Shown here: piece after piece, positions 30,282 to 39,652 of the stretch
Numbering within the stretch: position 1 is the stretch's first letter
Layout of the letters: each line of letters opens with the position of its first letter
NCBI RefSeq assembly: GCF_038008325.1
Contig: NZ_JBBOYW010000001.1
Span: 2,532,001-2,596,000, forward strand
DNA from: Lysinibacillus sp. FSL K6-0232
GTDB taxonomy: Bacteria > Bacillota > Bacilli > Bacillales_A > Planococcaceae
DNA length: 64,000 bases
Direction: 5' to 3'
Position numbers and translations under genes: made by a program
Notes under the pieces: generated by a model
Database searches by the model: none
What the model was told of the DNA's origin: nothing
The model's input: the letters and a program-made list of their open reading frames with translations, nothing else

Positions 30282-31231
30282 TGCTGCTCTTCATAGGCTT
30301 GGATAATTTTAGCTACGATTGGATGGCGCACGACATCGCCTTGTTCTAGCACTTGGAAATGGATGGATTTTACGTATTTTAATGTACGTTCAGCAACGAT
30401 TAATCCTGACTCTGTATTTTTAGGCAAATCAATTTGTGTTTTATCGCCTGTAATGACCATTTTAGAGCCAAAGCCTAGACGTGTTAAAAACATTTTCATT
30501 TGCTGATGTGTTGTATTTTGTGCTTCATCTAAAATGACAAAGGCATCGTCTAATGTACGGCCACGCATATAGGCTAGTGGGGCGATTTCAATTGTTCCTC
30601 GCTCAATTAGGCGCTGTGTTTGTTCTGCCCCGTAAATGTCGTTTAAAGCGTCGTAGAGAGGTCTTAGATATGGGTCTACCTTTTCCTTTAAATCACCTGG
30701 AAGAAACCCTAGGGACTCTCCTGCTTCAACGGCTGGGCGCGTTAAAATAATGCGCTTTACATGTCCATTTTTCAGCGCTTGTGTTGCCATCACTACTGCC
30801 AAATACGTTTTCCCAGTACCTGCTGGTCCAATACCGAAAACAACGTCCTTGTGACGGATTGCTTGTATGTATTCTCGCTGACCAATTGTTTTTGCACGAA
30901 TGGACTTGCCCTTTGTCGTGCGTGCTATTTCTTCGTCATATAGTTCTGCAAAATATTCAATCGTTCCTTTTTGTGTCATTTCAATTGCTGTTGTGACATC
31001 ACGCTGATCAATATTGATGCCTTTGCGAATCACTTTTAATAATGCATGCAGAAGAAGTGTCGCTTGTTCCTTAGCATTCTCTTCACCTGCAAGTTGAATT
31101 TGTTCACCACGTGTAATAATGTGAACATTTAGTGCCTCTTCAATTAATTTCATATTGGCATCGGAAATACCGAGTAGCATAACCGCTTCATTTGGATTAT
31201 CCACCTGTAATACAGTTAACTGTTCTGACAT
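30275..31231 (-). CDS. phoH: PhoH family ATPase
   Basis: 318 residues. An N-terminal KH-like domain (ISDANMKLIEEALNVHIITR) precedes a P-loop ATPase with Walker A GPAGTGKTYLAVVMA near 140 and Walker B VILDEAQNTT near 237. Related to RNA helicase cores; thought to act in RNA metabolism, with no defined reaction. ATG 31231 has AAGGAGA 6-7 bases upstream. Follows yqfD by 2 bp. Confidence 0.93.
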   Translation of the reverse strand: MSEQLTVLQVDNPNEAVMLLGISDANMKLIEEALNVHIITRGEQIQLAGEENAKEQATLLLHALLKVIRKGINIDQRDVTTAIEMTQKGTIEYFAELYDEEIARTTKGKSIRAKTIGQREYIQAIRHKDVVFGIGPAGTGKTYLAVVMATQALKNGHVKRIILTRPAVEAGESLGFLPGDLKEKVDPYLRPLYDALNDIYGAEQTQRLIERGTIEIAPLAYMRGRTLDDAFVILDEAQNTTHQQMKMFLTRLGFGSKMVITGDKTQIDLPKNTESGLIVAERTLKYVKSIHFQVLEQGDVVRHPIVAKIIQAYEEQQL

Positions 31232-31233
31232 AA

Positions 31234-32346
31234 TCATTCTCCTTGTAGGCCTTGTATTGGACTTGCAATGTTCTCATTGATTAAAAAGAGAACTTTCCCT
31301 TCAACTGTACCATTCCCCCACTTTGCCTGTAAAAGGTTTTCTTTTTTGATAATCGTTTTTGTTGGTAATGTACGTAATACTTTCTCATGAAGCAGCGGTA
31401 TTAGCAATGACTCTATTTTTGATTCATCAAGCTCTACTTGCATTGTTTTTGTCTGTTGCTCCTCTACAATCGAAACATATGGGTCTAACCAATTTGGCAA
31501 ATCCTTCTTTTGCACATAATCAATCTGCTCTTCATGAATTCCCTTTATCAATACGCGCCACTGCTTATGCTGTAATGTTTCCAGTGTTATTTTCGTAGGT
31601 ATTTTGAACGAACATTCCAACCAATAATCCGCAAAAACCTCTCCCTTTGCTCCTACAAAAACTTGCTCTGTACCGCTTTCAATAACACCGCTAACAAGCA
31701 CATCTCCATTATAAGCTGTATCATTAACGGAAATTTTACGTTCACCATTTTGAATATTAAAATGCGTAATGACACCGCTTTTTGTCGCTACTAAATGTGA
31801 GGCTAGCTTATCATTTGCTTGCTCTGTCTGCTTAGGCGATTCTTGCGGTCTAAGAATCATACGCCCGCCATGCTTATCAATATGCACCCATGACAGCTCA
31901 CGATGCTGTTCCAATAGCTTTTGTCGTATCACTGTATTAGACGGTATATTCTTTTTCGATAATGGCGTTGCAATATGAAAGGTATCTTGAAAGGTCTTTC
32001 CAAGACGTTGCTCCATTTCAGGTGTTGCGGCTTCAATATCGACCTGCCAAATCACTTGCGCACATAGCACTGGAATAATAATCATTAAAGCCATACCAAG
32101 CAATGTCCAAAGCTGTGCTCGAACAACTTGTAGCTCATCTGCATAAAAAACCATCATTTTCAAGCGAAAGCGTCTACGCGCTCGGCGAATTTTTGGTAAA
32201 TAACGCATTGTTGTTTCAAAAGAAACCTCTTGTTCACGAAAAACAACACGCTTTAAAGGCACATGTTGAGCATGCAATGTTTGAATAAAAGGATGAACAT
32301 TTTCATGACGCTTTATACGTATAATAATTGGCCGATTATTCCACAT
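31234..32346 (-). CDS. yqfD: Sporulation protein YqfD
   Basis: 370 residues. Positively charged N-terminal part (1-95), one membrane helix (about 97-116), and a long extracytoplasmic domain with beta-rich repeats, as in the YqfD/SpoIV family. In B. subtilis it is made in the mother cell under SigE and is needed for efficient sporulation. It follows yqfC with a 1-bp gap. Confidence 0.9.
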   Translation of the reverse strand: MWNNRPIIIRIKRHENVHPFIQTLHAQHVPLKRVVFREQEVSFETTMRYLPKIRRARRRFRLKMMVFYADELQVVRAQLWTLLGMALMIIIPVLCAQVIWQVDIEAATPEMEQRLGKTFQDTFHIATPLSKKNIPSNTVIRQKLLEQHRELSWVHIDKHGGRMILRPQESPKQTEQANDKLASHLVATKSGVITHFNIQNGERKISVNDTAYNGDVLVSGVIESGTEQVFVGAKGEVFADYWLECSFKIPTKITLETLQHKQWRVLIKGIHEEQIDYVQKKDLPNWLDPYVSIVEEQQTKTMQVELDESKIESLLIPLLHEKVLRTLPTKTIIKKENLLQAKWGNGTVEGKVLFLINENIASPIQGLQGE

Positions 32347-32347
32347 G

Positions 32348-32596
32348 TTAGCTCACATCCATCTTCTTTGTTATTTTCATATGCAGCTCCTGAAGATTTT
32401 CAACCGAAAGATGGAGCATTTCTTCCTTTAACGCATGAATTGTCACTGCTTCAGCATGTACAGTAATATGATATTGTGCATAAATAAATGAGCATGTTGT
32501 AGCATCAGCATGGAGAAAACGATACGGTCCAATAATTTTTAATGATTCAAATTGTGACAATTCAAGTAGTGGCGTTAATTGAAATAATTTTTTCAT
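32348..32596 (-). CDS. yqfC: Sporulation protein YqfC
   Basis: 82-residue member of the YabP/YqfC family: LELSQFESLKIIGPYRFLHA and ALKEEMLHLSVENLQELHM are typical strand patterns. ATG 32596 is chosen because AAGGAGG lies 8 bases upstream; the frame is open to 32632. Operon with yqfD, and in B. subtilis under SigE control. Confidence 0.9.
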   Translation of the reverse strand: MKKLFQLTPLLELSQFESLKIIGPYRFLHADATTCSFIYAQYHITVHAEAVTIHALKEEMLHLSVENLQELHMKITKKMDVS

Positions 32597-32651
32597 AAAA
32601 AATGCCTCCTTCTTCGGCAATATATGCATCAAAAAAGGAGGACATACTTAT

Positions 32652-33110
32652 TTATTTTCTTTTTGCTTTCGGAGGGCCTAATACTTCAGCCATGACAATT
32701 GCTTGCATTAACGCATTTTTAGAGCGTGGTATTTGCAAAGTTGATGGTGCGCCCACCACTACTTCTTTTTTTCCAGCAGCCAAACGTCCTACATTTTTTC
32801 GTTGTACGGAATCAGTTGGCATAGCTGGTGGTGCTACATAGCTTGGTACAGCCTTTTTTCCCTGTTCTTCAACAATTTGTTTAGATTCTTCTACCTGTTC
32901 ATTTGCCGGAATCCAATCACCTATAAACTCACGGGCAAAGTCTTCAAAGCTCTGCGTTTTCTCTGCACGGCGTGACAGTTCCTCAGAGGCAGGAGGCTCT
33001 ACATACGTGTTTTGCTTAGGAGTTGCCTCTTTTTCTGGCTTTTTACTTTTAGCCTTCCCGAAAATAGAGCTAACTATGGCAATTATTGCGAAAATAATTA
33101 ATTGTTCCAT
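32652..33110 (-). CDS. Membrane-anchored, Lys/Glu-rich protein at the yqfB position
   Basis: 152 residues. A short N-terminal membrane helix (3-17), then a disordered-looking charged region rich in Lys, Glu and Pro and a basic C-terminus (VLGPPKAKRK). No family recognised. It sits between floA and yqfC, where B. subtilis has yqfB, but I see no clear sequence likeness from memory. Its place beside the flotillin gene makes a membrane-associated partner possible. GGAGTGG upstream supports the ATG. Confidence 0.65.
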   Translation of the reverse strand: MEQLIIFAIIAIVSSIFGKAKSKKPEKEATPKQNTYVEPPASEELSRRAEKTQSFEDFAREFIGDWIPANEQVEESKQIVEEQGKKAVPSYVAPPAMPTDSVQRKNVGRLAAGKKEVVVGAPSTLQIPRSKNALMQAIVMAEVLGPPKAKRK

Positions 33111-33135
33111 ATGCTAGTTCCACTCCTTTCCGTTT

Positions 33136-34140
33136 TTAGGCATTTGGTTCATTTGTTTCAGGCTTATCCGTACCCACTTTTGAAATCGAATCACGCATTG
33201 CTGTATCAGCTTGAATATTGCGATAGTTCATATAATCCATAATGCCTAGATTACCAGAGCGTAAAGCTTCCGCCATTGCTTGTGGTACTTCTGCTTCTGC
33301 CTCTACAACTTTTGCCTTCATCTCTTGAACACGGGCAATCATTTCCTGCTCATTCGCTACCGCCATTGCACGGCGTTCCTCAGCCTTCGCTTGGGCAATA
33401 TTTTTATCTGCCTGCGCTTGTTCAATTTGTAACTCTGCCCCAATGTTTTTACCGATATCCACATCAGCAATATCAATGGATAAAATTTCAAAGGCAGTTC
33501 CTGAGTCTAATCCTTTGGCTAATACTGTTTGTGAAATCATATCAGGATTTTCCAATACTTCTGTATGATGTTCAGCCGAACCGATTGTCGAAACAATCCC
33601 CTCACCTACACGGGCAATAACTGTTTCTTCACCTGCACCACCGACTAAACGTTCAATATTGGCACGCACTGTAATACGTGCTTTTGCCTTTACTTCAATC
33701 CCATTCATTGCCACACCTGAAATAAACGGTGTTTCAATAACTTTCGGATTAACGGACATTTGTACAGCCTCTAATACATCACGACCTGCTAAATCAATCG
33801 CTGCACAGCGCTCAAACGATAGTTCAATATTGGCACGATGCGCTGCAATTAAAGCATTAACAACTCGGTCTACATTACCACCTGCTAAATAGTGACTCTC
33901 CAATTGATTAATCGTCACAGGTAAGCCCGCCTTATGCGCTTTAATTAACGGATTCACAATACGAGAAGGAATTACGCGACGTAAGCGCATCCCAATTAAT
34001 GTAAAAATACTAACACGAACACCTGCAGCTAGTGCAGAAATCCAAAGCGCTACTGGTACAAAGGTAAAGAATACCGCAAGAACAATAAATAAAATTACCA
34101 GCCCAGCAATTGGACCTATTAAAGCTAAATCAAAACCCAT
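33136..34140 (-). CDS. floA: Flotillin-like protein FloA (YqfA)
   Basis: 334 residues. A hydrophobic N-terminal segment (about 5-40) inserts in the membrane, followed by an SPFH-like domain (60-220) and an Ala/Glu-rich coiled coil (220-300) with [15 protein letters not shown] at its end. It scaffolds ordered lipid domains. It lies 4 bp after nfeD, and the pair is a conserved unit. Confidence 0.95.
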   Translation of the reverse strand: MGFDLALIGPIAGLVILFIVLAVFFTFVPVALWISALAAGVRVSIFTLIGMRLRRVIPSRIVNPLIKAHKAGLPVTINQLESHYLAGGNVDRVVNALIAAHRANIELSFERCAAIDLAGRDVLEAVQMSVNPKVIETPFISGVAMNGIEVKAKARITVRANIERLVGGAGEETVIARVGEGIVSTIGSAEHHTEVLENPDMISQTVLAKGLDSGTAFEILSIDIADVDIGKNIGAELQIEQAQADKNIAQAKAEERRAMAVANEQEMIARVQEMKAKVVEAEAEVPQAMAEALRSGNLGIMDYMNYRNIQADTAMRDSISKVGTDKPETNEPNA

Positions 34141-34144
34141 TTTT

Positions 34145-35473
34145 TTATTCCTCCATCTCTTTTTCTGTTGGCCTCACAACAATGCGTGAGCCTTCAACTT
34201 TAATCACTTCCACATGTTTATTTGCATCAATATAGCCGCCTTCTGATACAACGTCAATGCGTTCACTACCAAAGACCATTGTGCCTGCAGGACGTAGTGG
34301 TGTCAGTGTTTTCCCCACCTTCCCTAACAGCTCGGTGCGATTAACGTTAGACACATAACCTTCTTCAGTTGTCGTTGCATCCATTAACACAAGCTTATTT
34401 AACACATGTAACTTTTTACCAAAAAATTTCATCAGAATCACCATTCCTATCATTGCGATTACAAGCGCAATGAGAATTGCTATTACCATTTGCATCATAT
34501 TTGCACCTGCCAGTATAAGACTTAGTAATATAAGTACACCACCTAAAATACCGACAATACCACCGGGGACAAAAAACTCCGCAATGATAAGCGCCAAACC
34601 AATAATAAATAATAATAAGGTTTCATAGCCAGCAAAGCCTGCAACCATATGTCCAAAGAAAAATAGCCCTAAGGCTGATAGCCCCATAATCCCCGGGACA
34701 CCAAACCCTGGTGAATACAGCTCCATCACAAGCCCTAAACTTGCCACAGACAATAAAATAGGTACAATAATTGGGTTTGTAATAAAACGTGCCAGCTTTT
34801 CTGTAAACGTTGGTTCAATTGGCACAATATCACTACCATCTAGCTTTGTTACCTCTAAAAGCTCCTGAAAATTACGAACCGTTCCTTCAGAGTATCCCAC
34901 CTTCAACGCTTCTGCTGCTGATAAGGTTAATAAATTCTCTCCACCAGCACGATATTCAGGAAGATTATAAGTAGAATCTGCCATTGCTAATGCATACTTT
35001 GGATCACGGTCTGACGTTTCTGCTGCTGCCTGCATTTGTGCAAGCCACGCACTATGCGCTTTTAAATCGGCTGCGTTCCCTGCTGAATCAATCACTGCTG
35101 CAGCGCCAATTGTTCCATTAGGGACCATATAGATTTCATCCGCATGTAAGGCTAGAAAAGCACCTGCTGAATGTGCATCCTTATTAATATACGCTATTGT
35201 GTGTAATTCCGTAGCATCCATAAGCTTGGCGATCTCACCTGCTGCATTGACAAAACCGCCAGGCGTATGTATATCCAAAATAATCGCCTTCGCATAGTTT
35301 TCTTCAGCCTCTTGAAAAGCTCGCTCTAAAAATGCATGAAGTCCTCGCTCCACTTCATTATGAATAGGAATGTGATAAACCTTGCTGCTGGCAAACGCTG
35401 AAGTTAATGGAAACGCTAACAAAAGAGCCATCCATATGACCAGTGAAAAACTGAGGATTCTCCTTTTTCGCAC
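34145..35473 (-). CDS. nfeD: NfeD-type membrane serine protease (YqeZ)
   Basis: 442 residues. Signal peptide (1-28), a ClpP-like serine protease domain with the catalytic Ser in [14 protein letters not shown] and [17 protein letters not shown] before it, four or five membrane helices (about 230-345), and a C-terminal OB-fold (370-435). Partner of FloA. It lies downstream of rpsU, with two hairpins between; B. subtilis has yqeY between them. Confidence 0.93.
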   Translation of the reverse strand: MRKRRILSFSLVIWMALLLAFPLTSAFASSKVYHIPIHNEVERGLHAFLERAFQEAEENYAKAIILDIHTPGGFVNAAGEIAKLMDATELHTIAYINKDAHSAGAFLALHADEIYMVPNGTIGAAAVIDSAGNAADLKAHSAWLAQMQAAAETSDRDPKYALAMADSTYNLPEYRAGGENLLTLSAAEALKVGYSEGTVRNFQELLEVTKLDGSDIVPIEPTFTEKLARFITNPIIVPILLSVASLGLVMELYSPGFGVPGIMGLSALGLFFFGHMVAGFAGYETLLLFIIGLALIIAEFFVPGGIVGILGGVLILLSLILAGANMMQMVIAILIALVIAMIGMVILMKFFGKKLHVLNKLVLMDATTTEEGYVSNVNRTELLGKVGKTLTPLRPAGTMVFGSERIDVVSEGGYIDANKHVEVIKVEGSRIVVRPTEKEMEE

Positions 35474-35584
35474 CTTCTTCCCTCCCTTCTAACATGCTTC
35501 TCTACTCTATATACGGCTGGTCATGTAAAAAGTTTCACAAATTTAAAAAAATTTTAATATGCTATCTACCTATAGTGTGACATA

Positions 35585-35624
35585 AAAAAGCCGAATGCAT
35601 CAACAAAAGTGCATTCGGCTTTTT
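35585..35624 (-). terminator. Second terminator between rpsU and nfeD
   Basis: AAAAAGCCGAATGCA / TGCATTCGGCTTTTT perfect 15-bp stem with T runs on either side. Confidence 0.85.
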
Positions 35625-35654
35625 CCATATGTACGTAAAATAGAGCAATGTAAA

Positions 35655-35694
35655 ATACCTGAAATTAATCACAAACATGATTAATTTCAGGTAT
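35655..35694 (-). terminator. Hairpin after rpsU
   Basis: Perfect 17-bp inverted repeat ATACCTGAAATTAATCA / TGATTAATTTCAGGTAT with a 6-nt loop, 70 bp past the rpsU stop. On the - strand the stem is followed by TTTTACATTG, so it could end the rpsU transcript. Confidence 0.7.
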
Positions 35695-35763
35695 AACGTT
35701 GTCTGCTCAATGAATCATACAATTGCGTGTTATGAACGTAGGGATTTTTAATGGGAAATTAAA

Positions 35764-35937
35764 TTACCACTTACGTTTACGTGCAGCTTCTGATTTCTTT
35801 TTACGTTTTACGCTAGGTTTTTCGTAGAACTCGCGCTTTCTAACTTCTTGAATTGTACCACTTTTTGATACAGTACGTTTGAAGCGGCGAAGAGCATCTT
35901 CAAGCGATTCGTTTTTGCGAACGACAGTTTTTGACAT
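35764..35937 (-). CDS. rpsU: 30S ribosomal protein S21
   Basis: 57 residues, [20 protein letters not shown] followed by the basic tail [17 protein letters not shown] 35937 has GGAGGGAGGG upstream; the frame is open to 35961. It lies between mtaB and nfeD, as in Bacillus. Short, highly basic and with normal codon use. Confidence 0.96.
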   Translation of the reverse strand: MSKTVVRKNESLEDALRRFKRTVSKSGTIQEVRKREFYEKPSVKRKKKSEAARKRKW

Positions 35938-36815
35938 CTCTCTTTCCCTCCCTCCGAACACACGTCAATACACAATTAGGCAAATTACCTTCTGTTGTGT
36001 ACTAAAAAATTATATCGTATTGTCTAATAATGGTCAATAGAAAGTGTGCGAAAATATCAAGTGAATTTTTTGTAGTCGTTTTCTTCCTAAAAACATCTAT
36101 TTTATTTTATGCCTATAGAATTGTAGCTGTTAAACATTTTAACTATCGTCTTATGTATTGTTCGAAAACCTTCTTATTACTTAAAATTCAAAAATAAACC
36201 CTCCCTATTTATGGCAGGATGAATGGCAAATCGGTCTAGAGTAAACTTTGCAATCGTTCCAATTCTAGCTCTAAAGTGACAAGCAACTTCTTTCGGCGCG
36301 GTTAAAACATCCTTCAGCTTGGATGTATGCCAACTCTGTGGCATTAATATCACATTACGCCCCAATGTAATTGCGTTCAGACAGCCACTGAACAGAGGAA
36401 AAAATCTTCTGTATCTGCTGCTAATGCCTTGCTTTCGCGCAAAAAAGATTTGTTGCTTCACTTTCGATATAAAAAGAATTTGCTGAATCAAGATAAAACA
36501 TTACGTGATTCGCTGAATTGCCAGAAGATTTTTGGATATTAAAGATATAAATTCAGTTTTCGGTTGTCTTATAAAAATTTAAATCTTTCTCATGCTTGGA
36601 GAGGAATAGCTTTATATCCTGCTTGAGCATAGTATGAAAGATTTGCTGCAAATATCACACCCCCTACGATAGAATATATCCATTCATTAAAGTATTGATT
36701 TTAAATTAAATATGTTATCATAAATCAGTGTTATCATAAAACATGTATCGAATAAAAATCAAAGGCTCTATAAAGCGTAAAGGTACAAAGTGTAATTGAA
36801 AGGATGATATATATT
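35938..36815. other. Gap between rpsU and mtaB
   Basis: About 880 bp without a supportable gene. A 104-codon frame at 36177-36491 on the - strand has no ribosome-binding site and no family likeness. The middle carries a string of small palindromes (ACATCC / GGATGT, GCCA / TGGC, ATTAC / GTAAT, GTTCAG / CTGAAC, 36300-36400) and a module shared with 50722-50810. The rest is AT-rich and should carry the rpsU and mtaB promoters. Confidence 0.5.
36353..36486. repeat. Mosaic intergenic repeat, copy B
   Basis: Shares three blocks with the copy at 50722-50810: ATTACGCCCCA followed by GTAATTG, GCTAATGC followed by TTTCG, and CTTTCGAT followed by AAAAAGAATTTGCTGAA. Between the first two blocks it carries an insertion with a GTTCAG / CTGAAC hairpin. 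Confidence 0.65.
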
Positions 36816-38162
36816 ATGAGTAACGAGCGATCAAAAATCGTGAGTTTTCATACTCTAGGTTGTAAAGTAAATCATTATGAAACAGAAGCCATTTGGCAGC
36901 TATTTAAAGAGGAAGGCTATGAACGTACGGAGTTTGATCAACAAGCAGATGTTTATGTGATTAATACATGTACGGTGACGAATACTGGAGATAAAAAGTC
37001 ACGTCAGGTCATTCGCCGAGCAATTCGTCAAAATCCCGATGCTGTCATTTGTGTCACAGGATGCTATGCACAAACATCCCCAGCAGAAATTATGGCAATC
37101 CCCGGTGTTGATATTGTTGTTGGAACGCAGGATCGTACAAAACTACTGGGCTATATTGACCAATATCGCGCTGAACGTCAACCGATTAATGCCGTACGTA
37201 ATATTATGAAAAATCGTGTCTATGAGGAATTAGATGTACCAGCATTTACTGACCGTACACGTGCCTCATTAAAAATTCAAGAAGGCTGTAATAACTTCTG
37301 TACATTTTGTATTATTCCATGGGCACGTGGCTTAATGCGCTCTCGTGATCCAAAGGAAGTATTACATCAGGCGCAGCAATTAGTCGATGCAGGCTATCTT
37401 GAAATCGTCTTAACAGGTATTCATACAGGTGGTTATGGACAAGACTTAAAAGATTATAATCTAGCTCAATTATTGCGCGATTTAGAAACTCATGTAAAGG
37501 GACTAAAACGCCTTCGTATTTCTTCGATTGAAGCGAGCCAATTAACAGATGAGGTCATCGATGTATTGCGCGAATCGAATATTGTTGTCAATCATTTACA
37601 CATTCCAATTCAATCTGGCTCTGATACGGTGCTAAAACGTATGCGCCGTAAATATACAATGGAATTTTTCGGCGAACGTTTAACAAAGCTACATGAGGCA
37701 CTGCCTGATTTAGCTGTTACCTCTGATGTGATTGTTGGATTCCCTGGCGAAACAGAGGAAGAGTTTATGGAAACTTATAATTTTATTCGTGACCATAAAT
37801 TTTCTGAGCTCCATGTCTTCCCATTCTCTCCGCGTACAGGCACACCTGCTGCACGTATGGAAGATCAAATTGATGAAGAGATTAAAAATGAACGTGTTCA
37901 TCGTTTAATTGCTTTAAATGATCAGCTTGCAAAAGAGTATGCTAGTCGTTTTGAGGATCAGGTGTTAGAAGTAATCCCTGAAGAATTTGTGCATGATGGT
38001 GAGGAAAAAGGTCTTTTAACAGGCTATACAGATAATTACTTAAAAGTAGTTTTTGAAGGCTCAGAAGACCTAATTGGGCAGCTTGTAAAAGTAAAAATTA
38101 CACAAGCTGGCTATCCATATTCAAAAGGGCAATTTGTTCGTCTATTAGAAACGGTTCATTAA
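36816..38162 (+). CDS. mtaB: tRNA t6A37 methylthiotransferase MtaB
   Basis: Radical SAM enzyme converting t6A37 to ms2t6A37 in tRNAs that read ANN codons; 448 residues. N-terminal MTTase domain with cluster Cys (FHTLGCKVNHYETEA, TCTVT, TGCYAQ), then the radical SAM triad in GCNNFCTFCIIPWARG, and a C-terminal TRAM domain. ATG 36816 is preferred to 36804 because of the GGATG spacing; either is possible. + strand, divergent from rpsU. Confidence 0.93.
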   Translation: MSNERSKIVSFHTLGCKVNHYETEAIWQLFKEEGYERTEFDQQADVYVINTCTVTNTGDKKSRQVIRRAIRQNPDAVICVTGCYAQTSPAEIMAIPGVDIVVGTQDRTKLLGYIDQYRAERQPINAVRNIMKNRVYEELDVPAFTDRTRASLKIQEGCNNFCTFCIIPWARGLMRSRDPKEVLHQAQQLVDAGYLEIVLTGIHTGGYGQDLKDYNLAQLLRDLETHVKGLKRLRISSIEASQLTDEVIDVLRESNIVVNHLHIPIQSGSDTVLKRMRRKYTMEFFGERLTKLHEALPDLAVTSDVIVGFPGETEEEFMETYNFIRDHKFSELHVFPFSPRTGTPAARMEDQIDEEIKNERVHRLIALNDQLAKEYASRFEDQVLEVIPEEFVHDGEEKGLLTGYTDNYLKVVFEGSEDLIGQLVKVKITQAGYPYSKGQFVRLLETVH

Positions 38163-38171
38163 GTAATTTTT

Positions 38172-38212
38172 AAATGCCAAAGTGCTGTTTATTCAACGCT
38201 TTGGCATTTTAT
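38172..38212 (+). terminator. Terminator after mtaB
   Basis: AAATGCCAAAG / CTTTGGCATTT stem with TTATTTT tail, 10 bp past the mtaB stop. Confidence 0.85.
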
Positions 38213-38338
38213 TTTGGATGCAACACTCTTTGTTACCCGCCATAGCGTGTTGTCTTCGCAAGAAATTAGACGCAGACAAAAAAAAATGATATGATGCGAA
38301 GAGGTACGTACATCTTCAGTTATAAAGGAGTGTTCAAA

Positions 38339-39010
38339 ATGGAACAAAATTTTGCACGTATGATTGACCATACATTATTAAAAGCGGAAACAACAAAGGA
38401 ACAAATTGAGAAACTATGTGCAGAAGCCAAACAATTTAATTTTGCTTCTGTCTGTGTGAATCCAACATGGGTAAAGCAGAGCAGTGAGCTTTTACAAGGT
38501 TCAGATGTTTTAGTGTGTACAGTAATTGGCTTCCCACTTGGAGCTAATACGCCAGCTGTCAAAGCATTTGAAGCAAAAGATGCCATTGCGAATGGGGCAA
38601 AAGAGGTCGATATGGTCATTAATATCGGCGCTTTAAAGGATAAAAACTATGACCTTGTACAAGCGGATATTGCAGCAGTAGTGGAAGCAGCTAAAGGGCA
38701 AGCACTTGTCAAAGTTATCATCGAAACATGCTTATTAACAGATGAAGAAAAAGTAAAAGCATGTGAACTAGCAGTAGCAGCAGGTGCTGATTATGTCAAA
38801 ACATCTACTGGTTTTTCTACTGGTGGTGCAACAGCAGAGGATATCGCTCTCATGCGTAAAACAGTAGGCCCTGAGCTTGGCGTAAAAGCTTCAGGTGGTG
38901 TTCGCAGCTTAGAGGATATGAAAAAAATGGTGGAAGCTGGAGCAACTCGTATTGGCGCAAGCTCTGGTGTAGCCATTATGAATGGTTTAATTGCTGATTC
39001 TAATTATTAA
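38339..39010 (+). CDS. deoC: Deoxyribose-phosphate aldolase
   Basis: Class I aldolase cleaving deoxyribose 5-phosphate to glyceraldehyde 3-phosphate and acetaldehyde in nucleoside catabolism; 223 residues. Schiff-base Lys in [14 protein letters not shown] near residue 150; proton-relay Lys in [10 protein letters not shown] near 180; first barrel strand [17 protein letters not shown] lies 8 bases before ATG 38339. In B. subtilis it lies with nupC and pdp, not here; the gene is monocistronic. Confidence 0.95.
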   Translation: MEQNFARMIDHTLLKAETTKEQIEKLCAEAKQFNFASVCVNPTWVKQSSELLQGSDVLVCTVIGFPLGANTPAVKAFEAKDAIANGAKEVDMVINIGALKDKNYDLVQADIAAVVEAAKGQALVKVIIETCLLTDEEKVKACELAVAAGADYVKTSTGFSTGGATAEDIALMRKTVGPELGVKASGGVRSLEDMKKMVEAGATRIGASSGVAIMNGLIADSNY

Positions 39011-39025
39011 TCATGACTTTACTTT

Positions 39026-39071
39026 ATAAGCCTCAAGCTTTTGCCAAACATGGCATGCGCTTGGGGCTTAT
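39026..39071 (+). terminator. Terminator after deoC
   Basis: ATAAGCCTCAAGC / GCTTGGGGCTTAT stem with one internal mismatch, 16 bp past the deoC stop. An A run and TTTTT follow about 15 bp later. Confidence 0.65.
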
Positions 39072-39079
39072 GCTATTGA

Positions 39080-39108
39080 GCATAAAAAAATTTTTAAACA
39101 CATATACT
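39080..39108 (+). promoter_or_regulatory. Possible SigE promoter for cotJABC
   Basis: CATATACT (39101-39108) matches the SigE -10 consensus CATACANT at 7 of 8 places, and GCATAAA (39080-39086) is a fair -35, 14 bp away. It lies 35 bp before the cotJA ATG; B. subtilis cotJ is SigE-dependent. Confidence 0.5.
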
Positions 39109-39143
39109 CTACGGATAAATCGACGAACAGAAAGGAGGAAGCC

Positions 39144-39371
39144 ATGTTTACCCAATATAAGTCTTGGAGGCCCTATAATAGCCCTTTCGACCCCTGCAAG
39201 CCGATTAGAGTGAAATATTTTGCAACTCCCCCACAATTATATATGGGATTTCAGCCATATGGATTGCCGCAATTTGAAACACCTAAGGAAGCTCTAAGGG
39301 CTGGAACATTATGGCCACAACTATCTAGCCCTTATCCATTTCCAATAAAGGGAGGGACGAAGCATGACTAA
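39144..39371 (+). CDS. cotJA: Spore coat protein CotJA
   Basis: 75 residues, rich in Pro, Tyr and Phe, with MGFQPYGLPQF and EALRAGTLWPQL, which are characteristic of CotJA. Component of the inner spore coat complex with CotJC, made in the mother cell. AAAGGAGG lies 5 bases before the ATG. Its stop overlaps cotJB by 8 bases. Confidence 0.9.
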   Translation: MFTQYKSWRPYNSPFDPCKPIRVKYFATPPQLYMGFQPYGLPQFETPKEALRAGTLWPQLSSPYPFPIKGGTKHD

Positions 39372-39627
39372 CAAGATGCCGCCCGAATTTTATACACTAT
39401 TAGAGGAAATACAGGCTATTGACTTCGTGATTGTTGAATTAAATCTCTATTTAGATACCCATCCCCATGATTATGATGCTATTCAGCAATTTAATGAATA
39501 CACCGAGAAAAGCATGAAGCTGAAAGTTAATTTTGAGCAAAAATATGGCCCGCTAATGAACTTCGGGAGAAGCTATTCCAATTATCCTTTTAATTGGATT
39601 GATACACCATGGCCATGGCAAGTTTAA
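39364..39627 (+). CDS. cotJB: Spore coat protein CotJB
   Basis: 87 residues, helical, with EIQAIDFVIVELNLYLDTHP and the C-terminal WIDTPWPWQV typical of CotJB. It helps assembly of CotJC in the coat. Overlaps cotJA; the stretch GGGAGGG upstream serves as ribosome-binding site. Confidence 0.92.
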   Translation: MTNKMPPEFYTLLEEIQAIDFVIVELNLYLDTHPHDYDAIQQFNEYTEKSMKLKVNFEQKYGPLMNFGRSYSNYPFNWIDTPWPWQV

Positions 39628-39652
39628 CGCTATAACTTAGGAGGAATAAGCG

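Noticed and set aside
32604-32626. SigE-like -10 (CATATATT on the - strand) just before yqfC
   Set aside because: The start point would fall within the ribosome-binding site and the -35 is poor (4 of 7).
36177-36491. 104-codon ORF, - strand, between rpsU and mtaB
   Set aside because: No ribosome-binding site or family likeness; it runs through the palindromes of the mosaic repeat, so it is probably chance.
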